From: Roseiarcus sp963726105
GTDB taxonomy: Bacteria > Pseudomonadota > Alphaproteobacteria > Rhizobiales > Beijerinckiaceae
Length of the DNA stretch: 64,000 nt
Reading direction: 5' to 3'
NCBI GenBank assembly: GCA_963726105.1
Contig: CAVSBJ010000002.1
Span: 1-64,000 of the forward strand
Shown here: positions 1 to 8,591 of the stretch, in pieces
Position numbering within the stretch: position 1 is the first letter of the stretch
Layout of the letters: every line of letters starts with the position of its first letter
Translations under genes and position numbers: made by a program
Notes under the pieces: generated by a model
Databases searched by the model: none
The model's input: the letters and a program-made list of their open reading frames with translations, nothing else
Told to the model about the DNA's origin: nothing

Positions 1-120
1 GACCAGCTCGCCCAGGGGCTTACGGTTCGCGAAGCTGCGGCTCGCATCAAACTCGGCAAGACCGCGCTCGACGCCGCGCTCCCTCAAACCGCCTCGGAAC
101 ATGTCGCAGGCCTGTTTTGA
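1..120 (+). CDS. Serine recombinase, C-terminal tail (cut by window edge)
   Basis: Frame 1 is open from the window edge to a TGA at 118-120, giving 39 residues. The piece LTVREAAARIKLGKTAL resembles the helix-turn-helix tail of resolvase/invertase-type serine recombinases, in which the recognition helix usually reads G-K-T-A-L-Y; here the Tyr position is Asp. The catalytic domain lies outside the window. The piece is short, so the family call is moderate. Confidence 0.45.
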   Translation, partial: DQLAQGLTVREAAARIKLGKTALDAALPQTASEHVAGLF

Positions 121-157
121 CGGCTTCCTATCCCTTCTGTCTGTCGAAGGAACGCAA

Positions 158-382
158 ATGTCTCACGCAATCATTCGCGGTAAATCTGGACGGCGTCACG
201 AAGTTGACTTCGAAGGCTGCGCGCTGCGTGTCGAAGTTTATGCCAGCGACGAAACCGTCGAGATATTCGTCGAGGCCGACACCGCCGAATTGCCCGAAGA
301 ACGACGACGGTTCGCGCTGGTCACCTGTTCAGCCAGGCGACCGCTGAGGCCGCGAAACGAAAAAAACGTAAGGCTTCGGTAG
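158..382 (+). CDS. Hypothetical 74-residue protein
   Basis: The ATG at 158 follows AAGGA at about 147-151, a good ribosome binding site, so it is preferred over the upstream ATG at 101, which overlaps the recombinase tail. The product begins MSHAIIRGKSGRRHEVDFE and is rich in Glu/Asp in the middle and Arg at the end. No known domain was recognised. It lies just downstream of the recombinase tail and may be island cargo. Confidence 0.4.
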   Translation: MSHAIIRGKSGRRHEVDFEGCALRVEVYASDETVEIFVEADTAELPEERRRFALVTCSARRPLRPRNEKNVRLR

Positions 383-750
383 CGGCAACGTCCGCGCGGC
401 CGTCGACGCTCCCTTAGCGTGCTCTATCGAGAAGATTCTGCGATGACCCCTATTGCGACAAAATAACGTTCTTGCTTCGTTCACGCGAGCCGGACAATTT
501 GTGCACCTTCGTGTCTTCACCCCTAATTCGCAAAGCTGCGGGGGACCTGGTCTCGGCGGGCGGCCGCGAGACCAAAATTCTCTCCATCGAGTACGGTTGC
601 CCGGGTGTAGAGATGTTCTCGAGCCATCGTGACTCCCACGACCTGTATCAGGACTGGCTTTGGAACAGTCCTGTCGCTTGCCAGATGAGCAGCAGGTACA
701 AAGGCGTCGGCAAAGGCCAGATTAAACCCTGACCCTCGGGAGCCGAATAT
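383..750. other. Intergenic region without a convincing gene
   Basis: A plus-strand open frame at 472-732 has no clear start signal and no recognisable motif, so it is not called. The last bases contain GGGAG (about 736-740), the likely ribosome binding site of the TTG-initiated gene at 751. Confidence 0.4.
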
Positions 751-1719
751 TTGACGACGCGCCGCCTACTCGATCCTGACGAAGCGTTGCGCCGTCTCGA
801 AACGCGACTCGGGCCGTTTCATGCACAGCTCCGTCTCGGCATGGAGCGCGAGCACGAGGCGCAGGCTTTTGGCCAGGGGCTCAGCTTCTTGCATCTCGAG
901 AACTTGCCCCTGATGCAGGCGATGATCGAGATAGCGCTTCGCGTAACGGGAACCTATTGGCGAGGCCGAGCTAACGCACGCGAGGTGCAGGTGCGGCGCA
1001 ACGTTGTGCGTCTTCCGAATTTGCCAAGCGCTTTCGATGGTTTCACGGTCCTGCATCTGAGCGACCTGCATGCGGACCTTAGCGGCCCCGCCATGCAGCG
1101 GGCGGCCGAACTCGCACATGATCTCACTTATGACCTCTGTGTGCTGACGGGCGATTATCGCGGACGCACCCACGGCGATTGGAGGCCCTGCCTCGAGGGG
1201 GTCGCGCGCCTATGTGAAGCGCTACGCGGCGACATTTATGCGGTCCTCGGCAACCACGATTTGATTGCCATGGTGCCTGACCTGGAGGCGCTAGGCATCC
1301 GCATGTTGCTCAACGAATGCACCGCCATCGACCGTGGCGGCGCATCGATCTATCTCGCGGGGGTCGACGACGCGCATTTTTATCGCGCCGACAACATCGA
1401 AAAAGCGGCCGCGGAGATCCCCCAAGGGTATGTCTCTGTCCTGCTCTCGCACACTCCGGAAATCTACCGGCAGGCCGCCCACGCTGGTTTCGCCCTGATG
1501 CTGAGCGGACATACGCACGGCGGGCAGATCTGCTTGCCCGGCGGCATTCCTATCCTGCTCGAAGCCGATTTGCCCCGCGCTTTCGGCGCTGGCGCGTGGC
1601 GACATGTGGGCATGGCGGGCTATACGTCCGTGGGGGCGGGGTCCTCAGTCGTTCCCGTTCGTTTCAACAATCGGCCGGAGATCACGCTGCACCAGTTTGT
1701 GCGCGGCGTCCCTCAGTAG
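751..1719 (+). CDS. Calcineurin-like metallophosphoesterase
   Basis: Predicted two-metal phosphoesterase of 322 residues, closest in layout to the YkuE/LpxG-like branch that acts on phospholipid or lipid A precursors. The metal-binding motifs are in order: D105-L-H107 in LHLSDLHAD, G134-D135, GNHD at 167-170, H234 in LLSHTPE and GHTHGGQ at 253-259. The C-terminus contains PVRFNNRPEI, typical of the branch. The N-terminal 90 residues have no clear membrane anchor, unlike YkuE. The start is TTG with GGGAG upstream. Its last 7 bases overlap the convergent gene for a CDP-archaeol-synthase-like protein, so the two may share a lipid-related role; that link is inference. Confidence 0.85.
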   Translation: MTTRRLLDPDEALRRLETRLGPFHAQLRLGMEREHEAQAFGQGLSFLHLENLPLMQAMIEIALRVTGTYWRGRANAREVQVRRNVVRLPNLPSAFDGFTVLHLSDLHADLSGPAMQRAAELAHDLTYDLCVLTGDYRGRTHGDWRPCLEGVARLCEALRGDIYAVLGNHDLIAMVPDLEALGIRMLLNECTAIDRGGASIYLAGVDDAHFYRADNIEKAAAEIPQGYVSVLLSHTPEIYRQAAHAGFALMLSGHTHGGQICLPGGIPILLEADLPRAFGAGAWRHVGMAGYTSVGAGSSVVPVRFNNRPEITLHQFVRGVPQ

Positions 1720-2231
1720 GGACGATCCCGCAAGCCGACAGCGAAGAAGAGCCGCGACATCGCCAACTCCCCAACCGAGAACACAAGCACGATCAAGGCC
1801 ACGTCGAGCGGACGAAGCGGCAAGTAAGCGCTGCAAGCGACCGCAGGAAACAGCGATTCAGGGACCTGATCGAGACCGAGCGTCATGCTGCTCGGCTCGA
1901 GCCCGAACCGCCGTTTAACGAAGGACGAGATGCAATCGCCTGCCATTGCGCAAGCAGCAGCGAGCGCGCCCAGCCGCCACGGCAAACTCATGAGGGCTGC
2001 GGCGCAGGCGGCAAGAAGAACAGCTGCGGCGATGCCTCGCCAAGTCTTGGAACGACCGAATAGAGGATGGCCGTCACGCAACACGATTCCACCGTCGATT
2101 GGATGACCAAAGCGCGGCCCCAGCAGCCGGACGAGCAAGACGGGCGCCCCGTTAGCTGCGCCGACGACGATAAGGCTTTGAAGGATCGCTAGCGCGTGAG
2201 CGGACATCCAGATATTGATGGGCCCTGTCAA
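1713..2231 (-). CDS. CDP-archaeol synthase (CarS)-like membrane protein
   Basis: Integral membrane protein of 172 residues resembling the CDP-archaeol synthase / DUF46 family, which transfers CMP from CTP onto a phospholipid precursor. Family motifs are visible: GHPLFGRSKTWRG at 54-66, GDCISSFVKRRFGL at 98-111 and GLDQVPES at 119-126, with about four hydrophobic segments. Bacterial members are of uncertain substrate. The first ATG (2231) is used; an ATG eight codons later is also possible. The 3' end overlaps that of the metallophosphoesterase. Confidence 0.75.
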   Translation of the reverse strand: MTGPINIWMSAHALAILQSLIVVGAANGAPVLLVRLLGPRFGHPIDGGIVLRDGHPLFGRSKTWRGIAAAVLLAACAAALMSLPWRLGALAAACAMAGDCISSFVKRRFGLEPSSMTLGLDQVPESLFPAVACSAYLPLRPLDVALIVLVFSVGELAMSRLFFAVGLRDRPY

Positions 2232-2409
2232 CGTATCTATCCGCCTGGTCTTTACGGAAGCGGCATATCCTTATCGCGGCGCGCGCTAGCATGCACTTCA
2301 CTCGCCGAGACAGGGCGCTTGGCCTCAGGCAGCAGATATCGCGGGCCGCGCCTGGTGCAGCAGGGCGAGTGCCGGGATTCTCTCCTTGGTTCCCGGCGGC
2401 TACGTCTAC

Positions 2410-2577
2410 CAGGTCCATCGGGCCCTTTTGTTGCGCGAAGACGTGTTCTACATGGGCGCGAACCTTCGACCTCTTGCCATTGGGCCGCGCCAAGGCTTCG
2501 CGCATCCATTTGCTTTGAGGCTTCTTGCGATGGATTTTGGCTGCGAAGTCCGTAGTCAACTAAGTGCCTTCCGTTCT
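2410..2577 (-). pseudogene. IS5-family transposase remnant, C-terminal part
   Basis: On the minus strand the text FAAKIHRKKPQSKWMREALARP and then SKVRAHVEHVFAQQKGPM matches the C-terminal region of IS5-type DDE transposases; the glutamate in VEHVFA fits the third catalytic position. The reading breaks off after QKGPMDL, where the usual LFIRTIG block is missing. No start and no terminal repeats were seen, so this is a scrap. The next stretch upstream (2232-2409) holds nothing recognisable. Confidence 0.6.
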
Positions 2578-2614
2578 TCGCGCATCGATAGACCCAGGCC
2601 GGCTAGATGCGCGC

Positions 2615-2820
2615 TGCGTTGCTTAGGTGATCCGCAATGGCGGAAATGGAGGGATTTACCCAAGTCGACAGGCCGCAAAAGAGGCTCTACAACGGCTTCT
2701 TCCCCTGGTTCCGACTGGGGTGTCTTCAATCGAATCTTCCAGCGCGAACCAAGGCCCGAAGTCTGATCGCATCATGATCGACTCGACGCATCTGAAGGCG
2801 TATCTCACGGCGGTAAGCGG
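2615..2820 (+). pseudogene. IS5-family transposase remnant, N-terminal part
   Basis: Plus-strand pieces in different frames reproduce the N-terminal half of a second IS5-type transposase: QKRLYNGFFPWFRLG, GVFNRIFQREPRP and GPKSDRIMIDSTHLKAYLTA. The last contains the first catalytic Asp (IMID). At least two frameshifts separate the pieces, and similarity ends at about 2815. It is oriented opposite to the neighbouring IS5 scrap and belongs to a different subgroup, so the two are not halves of one copy. Confidence 0.6.
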
Positions 2821-2948
2821 CCTCTTTTGGACGGCTTCCGGCCGAGTAGGTGTTGAACCGTCCGCCTCCGTCCTTACGCAACATTCGACTCCGCTAGAAT
2901 CGATCGCGCGCTGATGCCGTGCATAGGAACAAAACATAGAAGATGCGC

Positions 2949-3278
2949 TCAGCCATGAAAAGCCTCCATGGGTGGGCAACACGGGGCAAGGTCAGCGACG
3001 AGCGGTGCGCACAAGTCAGGGCGTCCGCCGCAGCAATCCCTCAGTAGGAACAACATCAGCTGACGGAAGCCGTTGAGGTTTGCGCGGTAGATGATGGAAC
3101 GGCTCCGGCGCTCACCGACAATCAGCTTCGTGCGAGCGAGAAGGGCAAGGTGCGCGGACATTGTGTTCTGGGGGACTTCGATAAGACGCGGCAGTTCACC
3201 GGCGGGCACCCCTTCTGGCTCGCGGGCAACCAGCAGACGGAATGTCTGGAGCCGTGTCGATTGGGCGAGCGCTGCCAA
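2949..3278 (-). CDS. ArsR-family HTH transcriptional regulator
   Basis: Winged-helix repressor of 109 residues. The recognition region EVPQNTMSAHLALLARTKL and the following RSIIYRA wing are typical of the ArsR/SmtB family. The C-terminal CCGGRPDLC and PCCPP provide cysteines that could bind arsenite or another thiophilic metal. The annotated start is TTG at 3278. A strong GGGGAGGTG lies farther upstream, ideally spaced from an in-frame ATC (3296-3294) that directly follows a stop codon. Relatives usually start a few residues earlier, so the true initiation site is unclear. It follows the broken relaxase on the same strand; no arsenic-resistance enzyme is next to it. Confidence 0.8.
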   Translation of the reverse strand: MAALAQSTRLQTFRLLVAREPEGVPAGELPRLIEVPQNTMSAHLALLARTKLIVGERRSRSIIYRANLNGFRQLMLFLLRDCCGGRPDLCAPLVADLAPCCPPMEAFHG

Positions 3279-3316
3279 AGCGGCCGTGACTTCGATCTAG
3301 ACACCTCCCCGGTGAG

Positions 3317-5068
3317 TCAGATACCGAGGCCGCGACTGCGCTGGAAGCTCCACTCGACCCCCCCGCGAGGGGTTAACGTGCCTGATACCTGCTGACCTAA
3401 CCTCTGCTCCAGCGCCGGTCGCCACGGGACGAGCTGGAAACCAAGACCGTCGTCGATCACGGCGAAACGCCCCGACGCGAGCGTGACGCGCTGGCGATAG
3501 ACGCCCGAGACATGCTCGCCTTCGGCGGACGGGCGATGGGCAAGCCCAGTCTCAGCAGATAGCTTGGCGGTGACCTCCTCGAGCTCGCGTCGGCGTAGCG
3601 TGTTGAGAAGATCGCGAGCGAAAATAACCCTTTGGCCTTGCCGTCGGGCCAGACCCTGTTCGGCGAGATGATCGATCCGCCGGTCCATGGCATCCCGAAC
3701 CTCCGCGCCGAAGCCGCCGGTGCTCAACGCGAATTGCTTGGTGAGTAGCTGGCGGTCGATCCAGGTTGCGCCCCGCGCGGAGACCTGCGCGTCGATCGTG
3801 AGGTCCGATCGGGTGGCGAGCGGCAGGCGCTTGTGGTCGACGGCATCGGCATAGACCCGCGTCTCAACGATGGCTCCCGGCTTGGCGTCGCCGGTCATCT
3901 CCAGGTCGGAGAAGACGAGATAGTGCGTGCGCCCGTCGGCGCCTTCGATGATCGCGTACGCGGCGCCTTTCAGTTCGTCGTGCAGTCCGCGCTCCACCAA
4001 CCGTCCCAAGACTGGCTAGGCCGCTTGGTCGCTGTGAAGCGCGAAGCCGGCGACGTCGGGCTCGCGGTCCGATGCGCTCAACGCTCGGTGCATCGTTTTG
4101 ATGATGTCGCCGCGGATGCCGAGATCGCGCAAGGCTGGCTCGAGCCCCGGCTTCATAGTCCACTGCGCGGGCCCGATCTGTTCGGCCAAGCCGAGCCGTT
4201 CGAGCTTGGCGGCGCGGCCGATCATCAACCGGCCCAGTTCGGGGTCTTCGCCGGCGCTTACCGGGCGAAGATCGATGACGCCGCCGCCCTCGTCGGACAT
4301 GTCGCGGAGCGATCTGTCTAGGCTCGTCCAACGCTCGGCGTCCACCTCCTTCTCAAGTCCATCGCGGATCTCCCACTCGCTGCGTGGCCCCAATTCCAGT
4401 GTGACCCGCTCCGCTGCGCGGCCGCGAAGACCATTGCTGATGTACTCGCGGCTGATGACCAGGTCGTGCTCGTCGTCGGCGCGGCCGCGGACGAGCACAT
4501 GGATGTGAGGATTGTCAGTGTTCCAGTGATCGACCGCGACCCAATCAAGCTTGGCGCCGAGGTCGCGGCCCGCATCGGCCATCAGTTCCCGAGTGAAGGC
4601 GCGAAGATCGGCCATCTGGCCTGCATCTTCTGGCGACACGGTGAACCGGAAATGATGGCGGTCCTCCTCGCACCTTTCGACGAAAGCCTTTGTGTCCGCG
4701 TCGTCAGAAGTCGGATCGAACATCCGGGCGCCCGCGCCATCGCGGGTGACGCCGTCGCGTTTGAGATAGGCGACGTGCTTGGACAGCGGCGCCGAACGAA
4801 GACGGCCACCGCGGTGGCGCACGACCCGAGCCATGACGACTACGCGCCGTTGGGGCGAGCGGGACGCGAGCGACAGCGCCCGCCTTCCGCGGCCGAAGGT
4901 CGATCTGCCTCCAGGACCGCCACTTTTCCCGAAGGCCCGACCTCGGTAGCCCGCCTTCTTCGCGGCCCGCACGACCTCGCCGGCGAAGCTTTTCGGTCGC
5001 TTGGCTCCCTGGTTGCCGTGACGGATACGGCCGGGGCGCGGATTGAAGTCATCGTCATGCATCGTCAT
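3317..5068 (-). pseudogene. VirD2-type relaxase (DUF3363), split by an amber codon
   Basis: Mobilisation nuclease that would nick oriT and lead DNA transfer. The start MTMHDDDFNPRPGRIRHGN (ATG 5068) is characteristic. A conserved HVAYLKRDG (candidate nicking Tyr) and DNPHIHVLVRG (metal-binding HxH) are present, followed by the DUF3363 region. An in-frame TAG at 4018-4016 separates the N-terminal part from the remaining 230 codons, which stay in the same frame to 3317. Relatives have Glu (GAG) at this point, so one G-to-T change explains the stop. The C-terminal end (SFQRSRGLGI) is family-like, so no other large loss is seen. Whether the N-terminal fragment is active is unknown. Confidence 0.85.
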
Positions 5069-5325
5069 GGCCCGGAGCGCTTTTGCCGGTCCGAAGGATG
5101 GCGCTCGGAACATTGAAATCGTTCGCGTTTCGGGCGGAAGCGCCAGCAGATCGGATTGGCTGGATGTCGAAAATCTCTAATCCAACCAAACACATGCGCC
5201 CGGCCGGAGGCGGCGCTTTTATCTTGCCTTCCGTGGTCCGGACGTAAGCGTCCGGTCTCTGCACGTACTTTGGGGAGTGCAATTGCGCGGCATGTCGGGC
5301 TCTTTCGCAGCGTGGAGGAGCTCCG

Positions 5326-6222
5326 GTGAATTTGAGACGTTTCGAGAACAAGGCGCGTCAATCCTGGTGGCTGGTTCACATCGAAGCTTGGCGTCAGAGC
5401 GGGCTGAGCCGGGCGAAGTATTGCCGTCAGCATGGTCTGACGACGACAACGTTCGGTCGCTGGCTGAGCTACCTGGTCGGCAAGGAAGCGGCTCGCAAGC
5501 ATGCGGAATATCAGGCGGAACTGCGTCGTCAGCAGCGCCGCGAGGCTCAGGAAAAGCGCCAGAAGAGGCGCGCCCGCTTTCGTTTCGGCGTGAGCACGGA
5601 CATGCGCAATCGCGCGGTCCAGGCGTTCTGGGCGATGCACGTGGAGGCGATGAACTGGAGCGGGATGAGCGTACGGGAGTACGCCGCCGCCTTGCGTTTG
5701 TCGCCGACCTCTCTGCGCAAGTGGCGCGATCGGCTGGACGACGGCGAGGTGGATATCGACTGGCGAGCGCATCTTCATCCCTCAGCCCGTCCGGTTGCTG
5801 GCACTAGTGCTAACGGAACGCCGCCGGAAACGGGCTTGACAGCTCCGCCGAGCGACGATCCGGCGCCGCCTCGGCAGCCTCTGCGGCGCTTCTTCACCGA
5901 CGAACAGAAGCGCGCCATCGCGCTGGAGAGCGACCAGACCGGCGTCAGCGTCTCGCAGGTCGCGCGCAAGCACGGAATTGTCACGGGCCTGCTGTTCCGC
6001 TGGCGCGTGCAGTTCGGCGTGGCGCAGCGGAAGCGCGCGAAGCTTGCGCCCGTCGCGCTCACTGACGACGCGCCGGCGATCCTTCGGCTGCGTGATCTCG
6101 TGCAGCCGCCGGACGGAATGACGGCGATCGACCTGCCTGACGGCCGGCGCGTCTTCGCGCCTGCCGGCGTCGATCCATACGCCGTTCGTGAGCAGGTCAT
6201 CGGTGAAGGAGCGGCGCCATGA
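5326..6222 (+). CDS. tnpA: IS66 accessory protein TnpA-like, copy 1
   Basis: Accessory protein of 298 residues needed for IS66 transposition. It is longer than the classic ~130-residue TnpA. An N-terminal block (FENKARQSWWLVHIEAW... YCRQHGLT) and a second similar block (VQAFWAMHVEAMNWSGMS) precede a C-terminal helix-turn-helix (EQKRAIALESDQTGVSVSQV). The start is GTG at 5326. It overlaps tnpB by 4 bases, which suggests translational coupling. Confidence 0.8.
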   Translation: MNLRRFENKARQSWWLVHIEAWRQSGLSRAKYCRQHGLTTTTFGRWLSYLVGKEAARKHAEYQAELRRQQRREAQEKRQKRRARFRFGVSTDMRNRAVQAFWAMHVEAMNWSGMSVREYAAALRLSPTSLRKWRDRLDDGEVDIDWRAHLHPSARPVAGTSANGTPPETGLTAPPSDDPAPPRQPLRRFFTDEQKRAIALESDQTGVSVSQVARKHGIVTGLLFRWRVQFGVAQRKRAKLAPVALTDDAPAILRLRDLVQPPDGMTAIDLPDGRRVFAPAGVDPYAVREQVIGEGAAP

Positions 6223-6572
6223 TGATCGTCCCAGCGGGCGTGAAGGTGCACCTGGCGCTGGGCTACACCGATATGCGCAAAGGCCTCGACGGACTCGCCA
6301 TGCTGGTGCAGCAAACGCTGAAGCAGGATCCGTTCTCGGGCCACCTGTTCGCCTTCCGGGGCAAGAAGGCGTCGATGCTGAAAATCCTGTTCTGGGACGG
6401 AAACGGGCTCTGCCTGTTCAGCAAGCGGCTCGACCAGGGCGCCTTTGTTTGGCCGACGATGGCGGGCTACGACGGCTCGATCACGTTGACGCCGGCGCAG
6501 CTCGCCATGCTGATCGAGGGCATCGACTGGCGCGCGCCGGAACGCGTATGGAAGCCCGCCTTGGCAGGCTAA
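6219..6572 (+). CDS. tnpB: IS66 Orf2-like protein TnpB, copy 1
   Basis: Product of 117 residues with the highly conserved IS66 Orf2 signature GYTDMRKGLDGLAMLVQ, then FRGKKASMLKILFWDGNGLC and LFSKRLDQG. Its biochemical role is not settled, but it is required for transposition in studied IS66 members. The start ATG overlaps the tnpA stop. The reading frame is intact. Confidence 0.9.
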   Translation: MMIVPAGVKVHLALGYTDMRKGLDGLAMLVQQTLKQDPFSGHLFAFRGKKASMLKILFWDGNGLCLFSKRLDQGAFVWPTMAGYDGSITLTPAQLAMLIEGIDWRAPERVWKPALAG

Positions 6573-6644
6573 AAAACTGCGGAAACCCGCATAGAATCGA
6601 ACGAATTCGCTTCTTCGAATCAGGCGATTCGGGTAGCTTTGGAC

Positions 6645-8174
6645 ATGCGGTTCGATGTCGACAATTTGCCTGCCGAACCGGCTCTTCTGCAGCATCTCAT
6701 TCGCGATATGGCCGTCGCCGTCGAGCACCGCGACGGCGAGATCGAGCGCCTCAAGTCGATCATCAAGATGTTGCAGCGGGCGCAGTTTGGCCGTCGGTCC
6801 GAGCGCCTTGATCCCGATCAGCTTGCGCTCGCGCTTGAAGAGATCGACAGCGACCTCGCCTGCGAGGAAGAGAAGCGTCTGCGTAACGAAAAGCAAGCAG
6901 GCGAACGGCCCTCCCGTCGCAAACCGTTGCCCGCCCATTTGTCGCGCGAAGAGGTCCGCCTCGATATTGAGAGCATGATCTGCGCTTGCTGCGGCGGCGC
7001 GCTGCATGTCATCGGCGAGAGCGTGAGCGAGATGCTGGATTGGGTTCCGGCGCAGCTGCGCGTCATCCGCACCACGCGTCCCAAATACGCCTGTCGGACT
7101 TGCGAGACGGTGGCGCAGGCGCCGGCCCCGGAACGGCCGATCGCCGGCGGCCTGGCGACGCCTGCGCTGCTTGCCCAGGTGCTGGTCAGCAAATATTGCG
7201 ATCACACGCCCTTGTATCGGCAGTCGCAAATCTTCGCCCGCCATGGAATCGATCTTCCACGTTCGACGCTGGCTGGATGGGTCGGCGGGGCCTGCTGGTG
7301 GCTCGAGGCGCTGCACGAGCGTCTTGCCAGGAACGTGTTCGCGTCGGACCATCTGTTCGCCGACGACACGCCCGTGCCGGTGCTCGATCCAGGCCGAGGG
7401 CGCACCAAGACGGGACGGCTTTGGGTCTACGCCCGCGAGCAAAGGGCGTGGGGCGGGCCGGAGCCGCCGGCCGCGGTCTATGTATATGCGCCGGACCGCA
7501 AAGCCGAACGACCGGCCTCGCATCTCGAGCGGTTCAGCGGCGTTCTTCATGTCGACGGCTACGCCGGGTTCGAGCCGCTGGCGGAGAGAGGGGACGTCGT
7601 TCTCGCGGCTTGCTGGAGCCATACGCGACGCAAGTTCTATGACGTGGCGCAGGCCACGAACGCGCCGATCGCGGTCGAGGCGCTGCGCCGCATCGGCGAA
7701 CTCTATGCCGTCGAAGCGGACGCTCACGGTCAGTCGCCTGCACAGCGGCTTGCGGCTCGTCGCTCTCGCTCCAAGCCGATCGTCGACGCCCTGCGCGCCT
7801 GGCTCGAGGCGCAGCTTCCATTGCTGTCGGGACGAAGCACGCTCGCTGAAGCGATCCGTTACGCGTTGGCGCGCTGGCATGGTCTGACCCGCTTCTTGCA
7901 CGACGGCCGCGTCGAGTTGGACACGAACCCTGTCGAGCGCGCGATTCGACCGGTCGCTCTCGGAAGGAAGAATCATCTCTTTGCGGGCAGCGACGGCGGC
8001 GGCAGGCGATGGGCGGTGCTCTGTTCGCTGATCGAGACCTGCAAGCTCAACGGCGTCGAACCTTATGCATATCTGAAGGATGTGCTCGAGCGCATGGTCG
8101 ACGGATATCCGATCAACCGTCTCGATGAACTGCTGCCGTGGGCCTGGCGCGCCGAGGATCACGTCAAGCCCTGA
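6645..8174 (+). CDS. tnpC: IS66 transposase TnpC, copy 1
   Basis: DDE transposase of about 509 residues. An N-terminal coiled-coil/leucine-rich stretch is followed by a zinc-finger-like pair (CACCGG ... CRTCE) and the catalytic region: Asp in FADDTPVPVL, Asp in HVDGYAGFE and Glu in NPVERAIRPVALG. ATG at 6645 is chosen; an in-frame TTG lies two codons upstream. The protein ends 26 bases before the right terminal repeat. No frameshift was seen, so this copy may still be active. Confidence 0.9.
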   Translation: MRFDVDNLPAEPALLQHLIRDMAVAVEHRDGEIERLKSIIKMLQRAQFGRRSERLDPDQLALALEEIDSDLACEEEKRLRNEKQAGERPSRRKPLPAHLSREEVRLDIESMICACCGGALHVIGESVSEMLDWVPAQLRVIRTTRPKYACRTCETVAQAPAPERPIAGGLATPALLAQVLVSKYCDHTPLYRQSQIFARHGIDLPRSTLAGWVGGACWWLEALHERLARNVFASDHLFADDTPVPVLDPGRGRTKTGRLWVYAREQRAWGGPEPPAAVYVYAPDRKAERPASHLERFSGVLHVDGYAGFEPLAERGDVVLAACWSHTRRKFYDVAQATNAPIAVEALRRIGELYAVEADAHGQSPAQRLAARRSRSKPIVDALRAWLEAQLPLLSGRSTLAEAIRYALARWHGLTRFLHDGRVELDTNPVERAIRPVALGRKNHLFAGSDGGGRRWAVLCSLIETCKLNGVEPYAYLKDVLERMVDGYPINRLDELLPWAWRAEDHVKP

Positions 8175-8200
8175 TCAACGTGTCGCCGCCGGACGCTTAC

Positions 8201-8591
8201 TCGGGGGTCTCTTTCTCTTCTCGGCCATCTTCGCCTCCTGCTCTCCATTGTATCCGAATTTGCGCTGTTATACGAAACTATACGCTCCATACTCAACCAC
8301 CTGGTCGATCCATGTTCGGCCTGCGAGTCCTGGGGCGCCGTGCACTCTTCCGCGCTCATCGACGGCGGGTTGGGGACCGTCTTTGCGGTCGTCGATCCGT
8401 CGCGGCGCATGTCGGCATCGGATTGCCGGGGCAGCATCACAGGCAAGCGAGCGTGGTCCAGGATCGCTCCGGCCACAGGCAAGATATCGAGCTTCCCGTC
8501 GTCCGTGGTCTGCACCAGTCCTCATCCGCCGGAGCGGATCTCCTCAGGCGCTCAATTTGCGCCAATTTGCAGTTGAAGGGATCTCCAAGCG
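8201..8591. other. Gap between IS66 and IS110 with a possible minus-strand remnant
   Basis: On the minus strand two frames together read as CKLAQIERLRRS and then DGKLDILPVAGAILDHARLP, which looks like a real but frameshifted coding remnant. I do not recognise the family. It runs up to the end of the IS110 gene. Nothing on the plus strand stands out. Confidence 0.3.

Larger units (their letters stand above)
5244..8200 (+). mobile_element. IS66-family insertion sequence, copy 1 (complete)
   Basis: Terminal inverted repeats beginning GTAAGCGTCCGG mark both ends (5244 onward, and its complement ending at 8200), giving 2957 bp with the usual tnpA-tnpB-tnpC set. The eight bases outside each end (GTCCGGAC and TCGGGGGT) do not match, so no target duplication is visible. 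The region may have been rearranged after insertion. It lies about 175 bp upstream of the broken relaxase gene. Confidence 0.85.

Noticed and set aside
472..732. 86-codon open frame upstream of the metallophosphoesterase
   Set aside because: It has no start signal and no motif, and its composition is unlike neighbouring coding sequence.
2386..2766. 126-codon open frame on the plus strand
   Set aside because: It is a chance join across two oppositely oriented IS5 scraps; only short parts in different frames resemble transposase.
4016..4018. Recoding of the TAG in the relaxase as pyrrolysine or by readthrough
   Set aside because: Relatives have an ordinary Glu codon here and the surrounding element is full of other inactivating changes, so a point mutation is simpler.
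5775..8162. 795-codon open frame on the minus strand
   Set aside because: It is antisense to the well-supported IS66 tnpA, tnpB and tnpC genes and has no recognisable protein motif; long antisense frames are common in GC-rich DNA.
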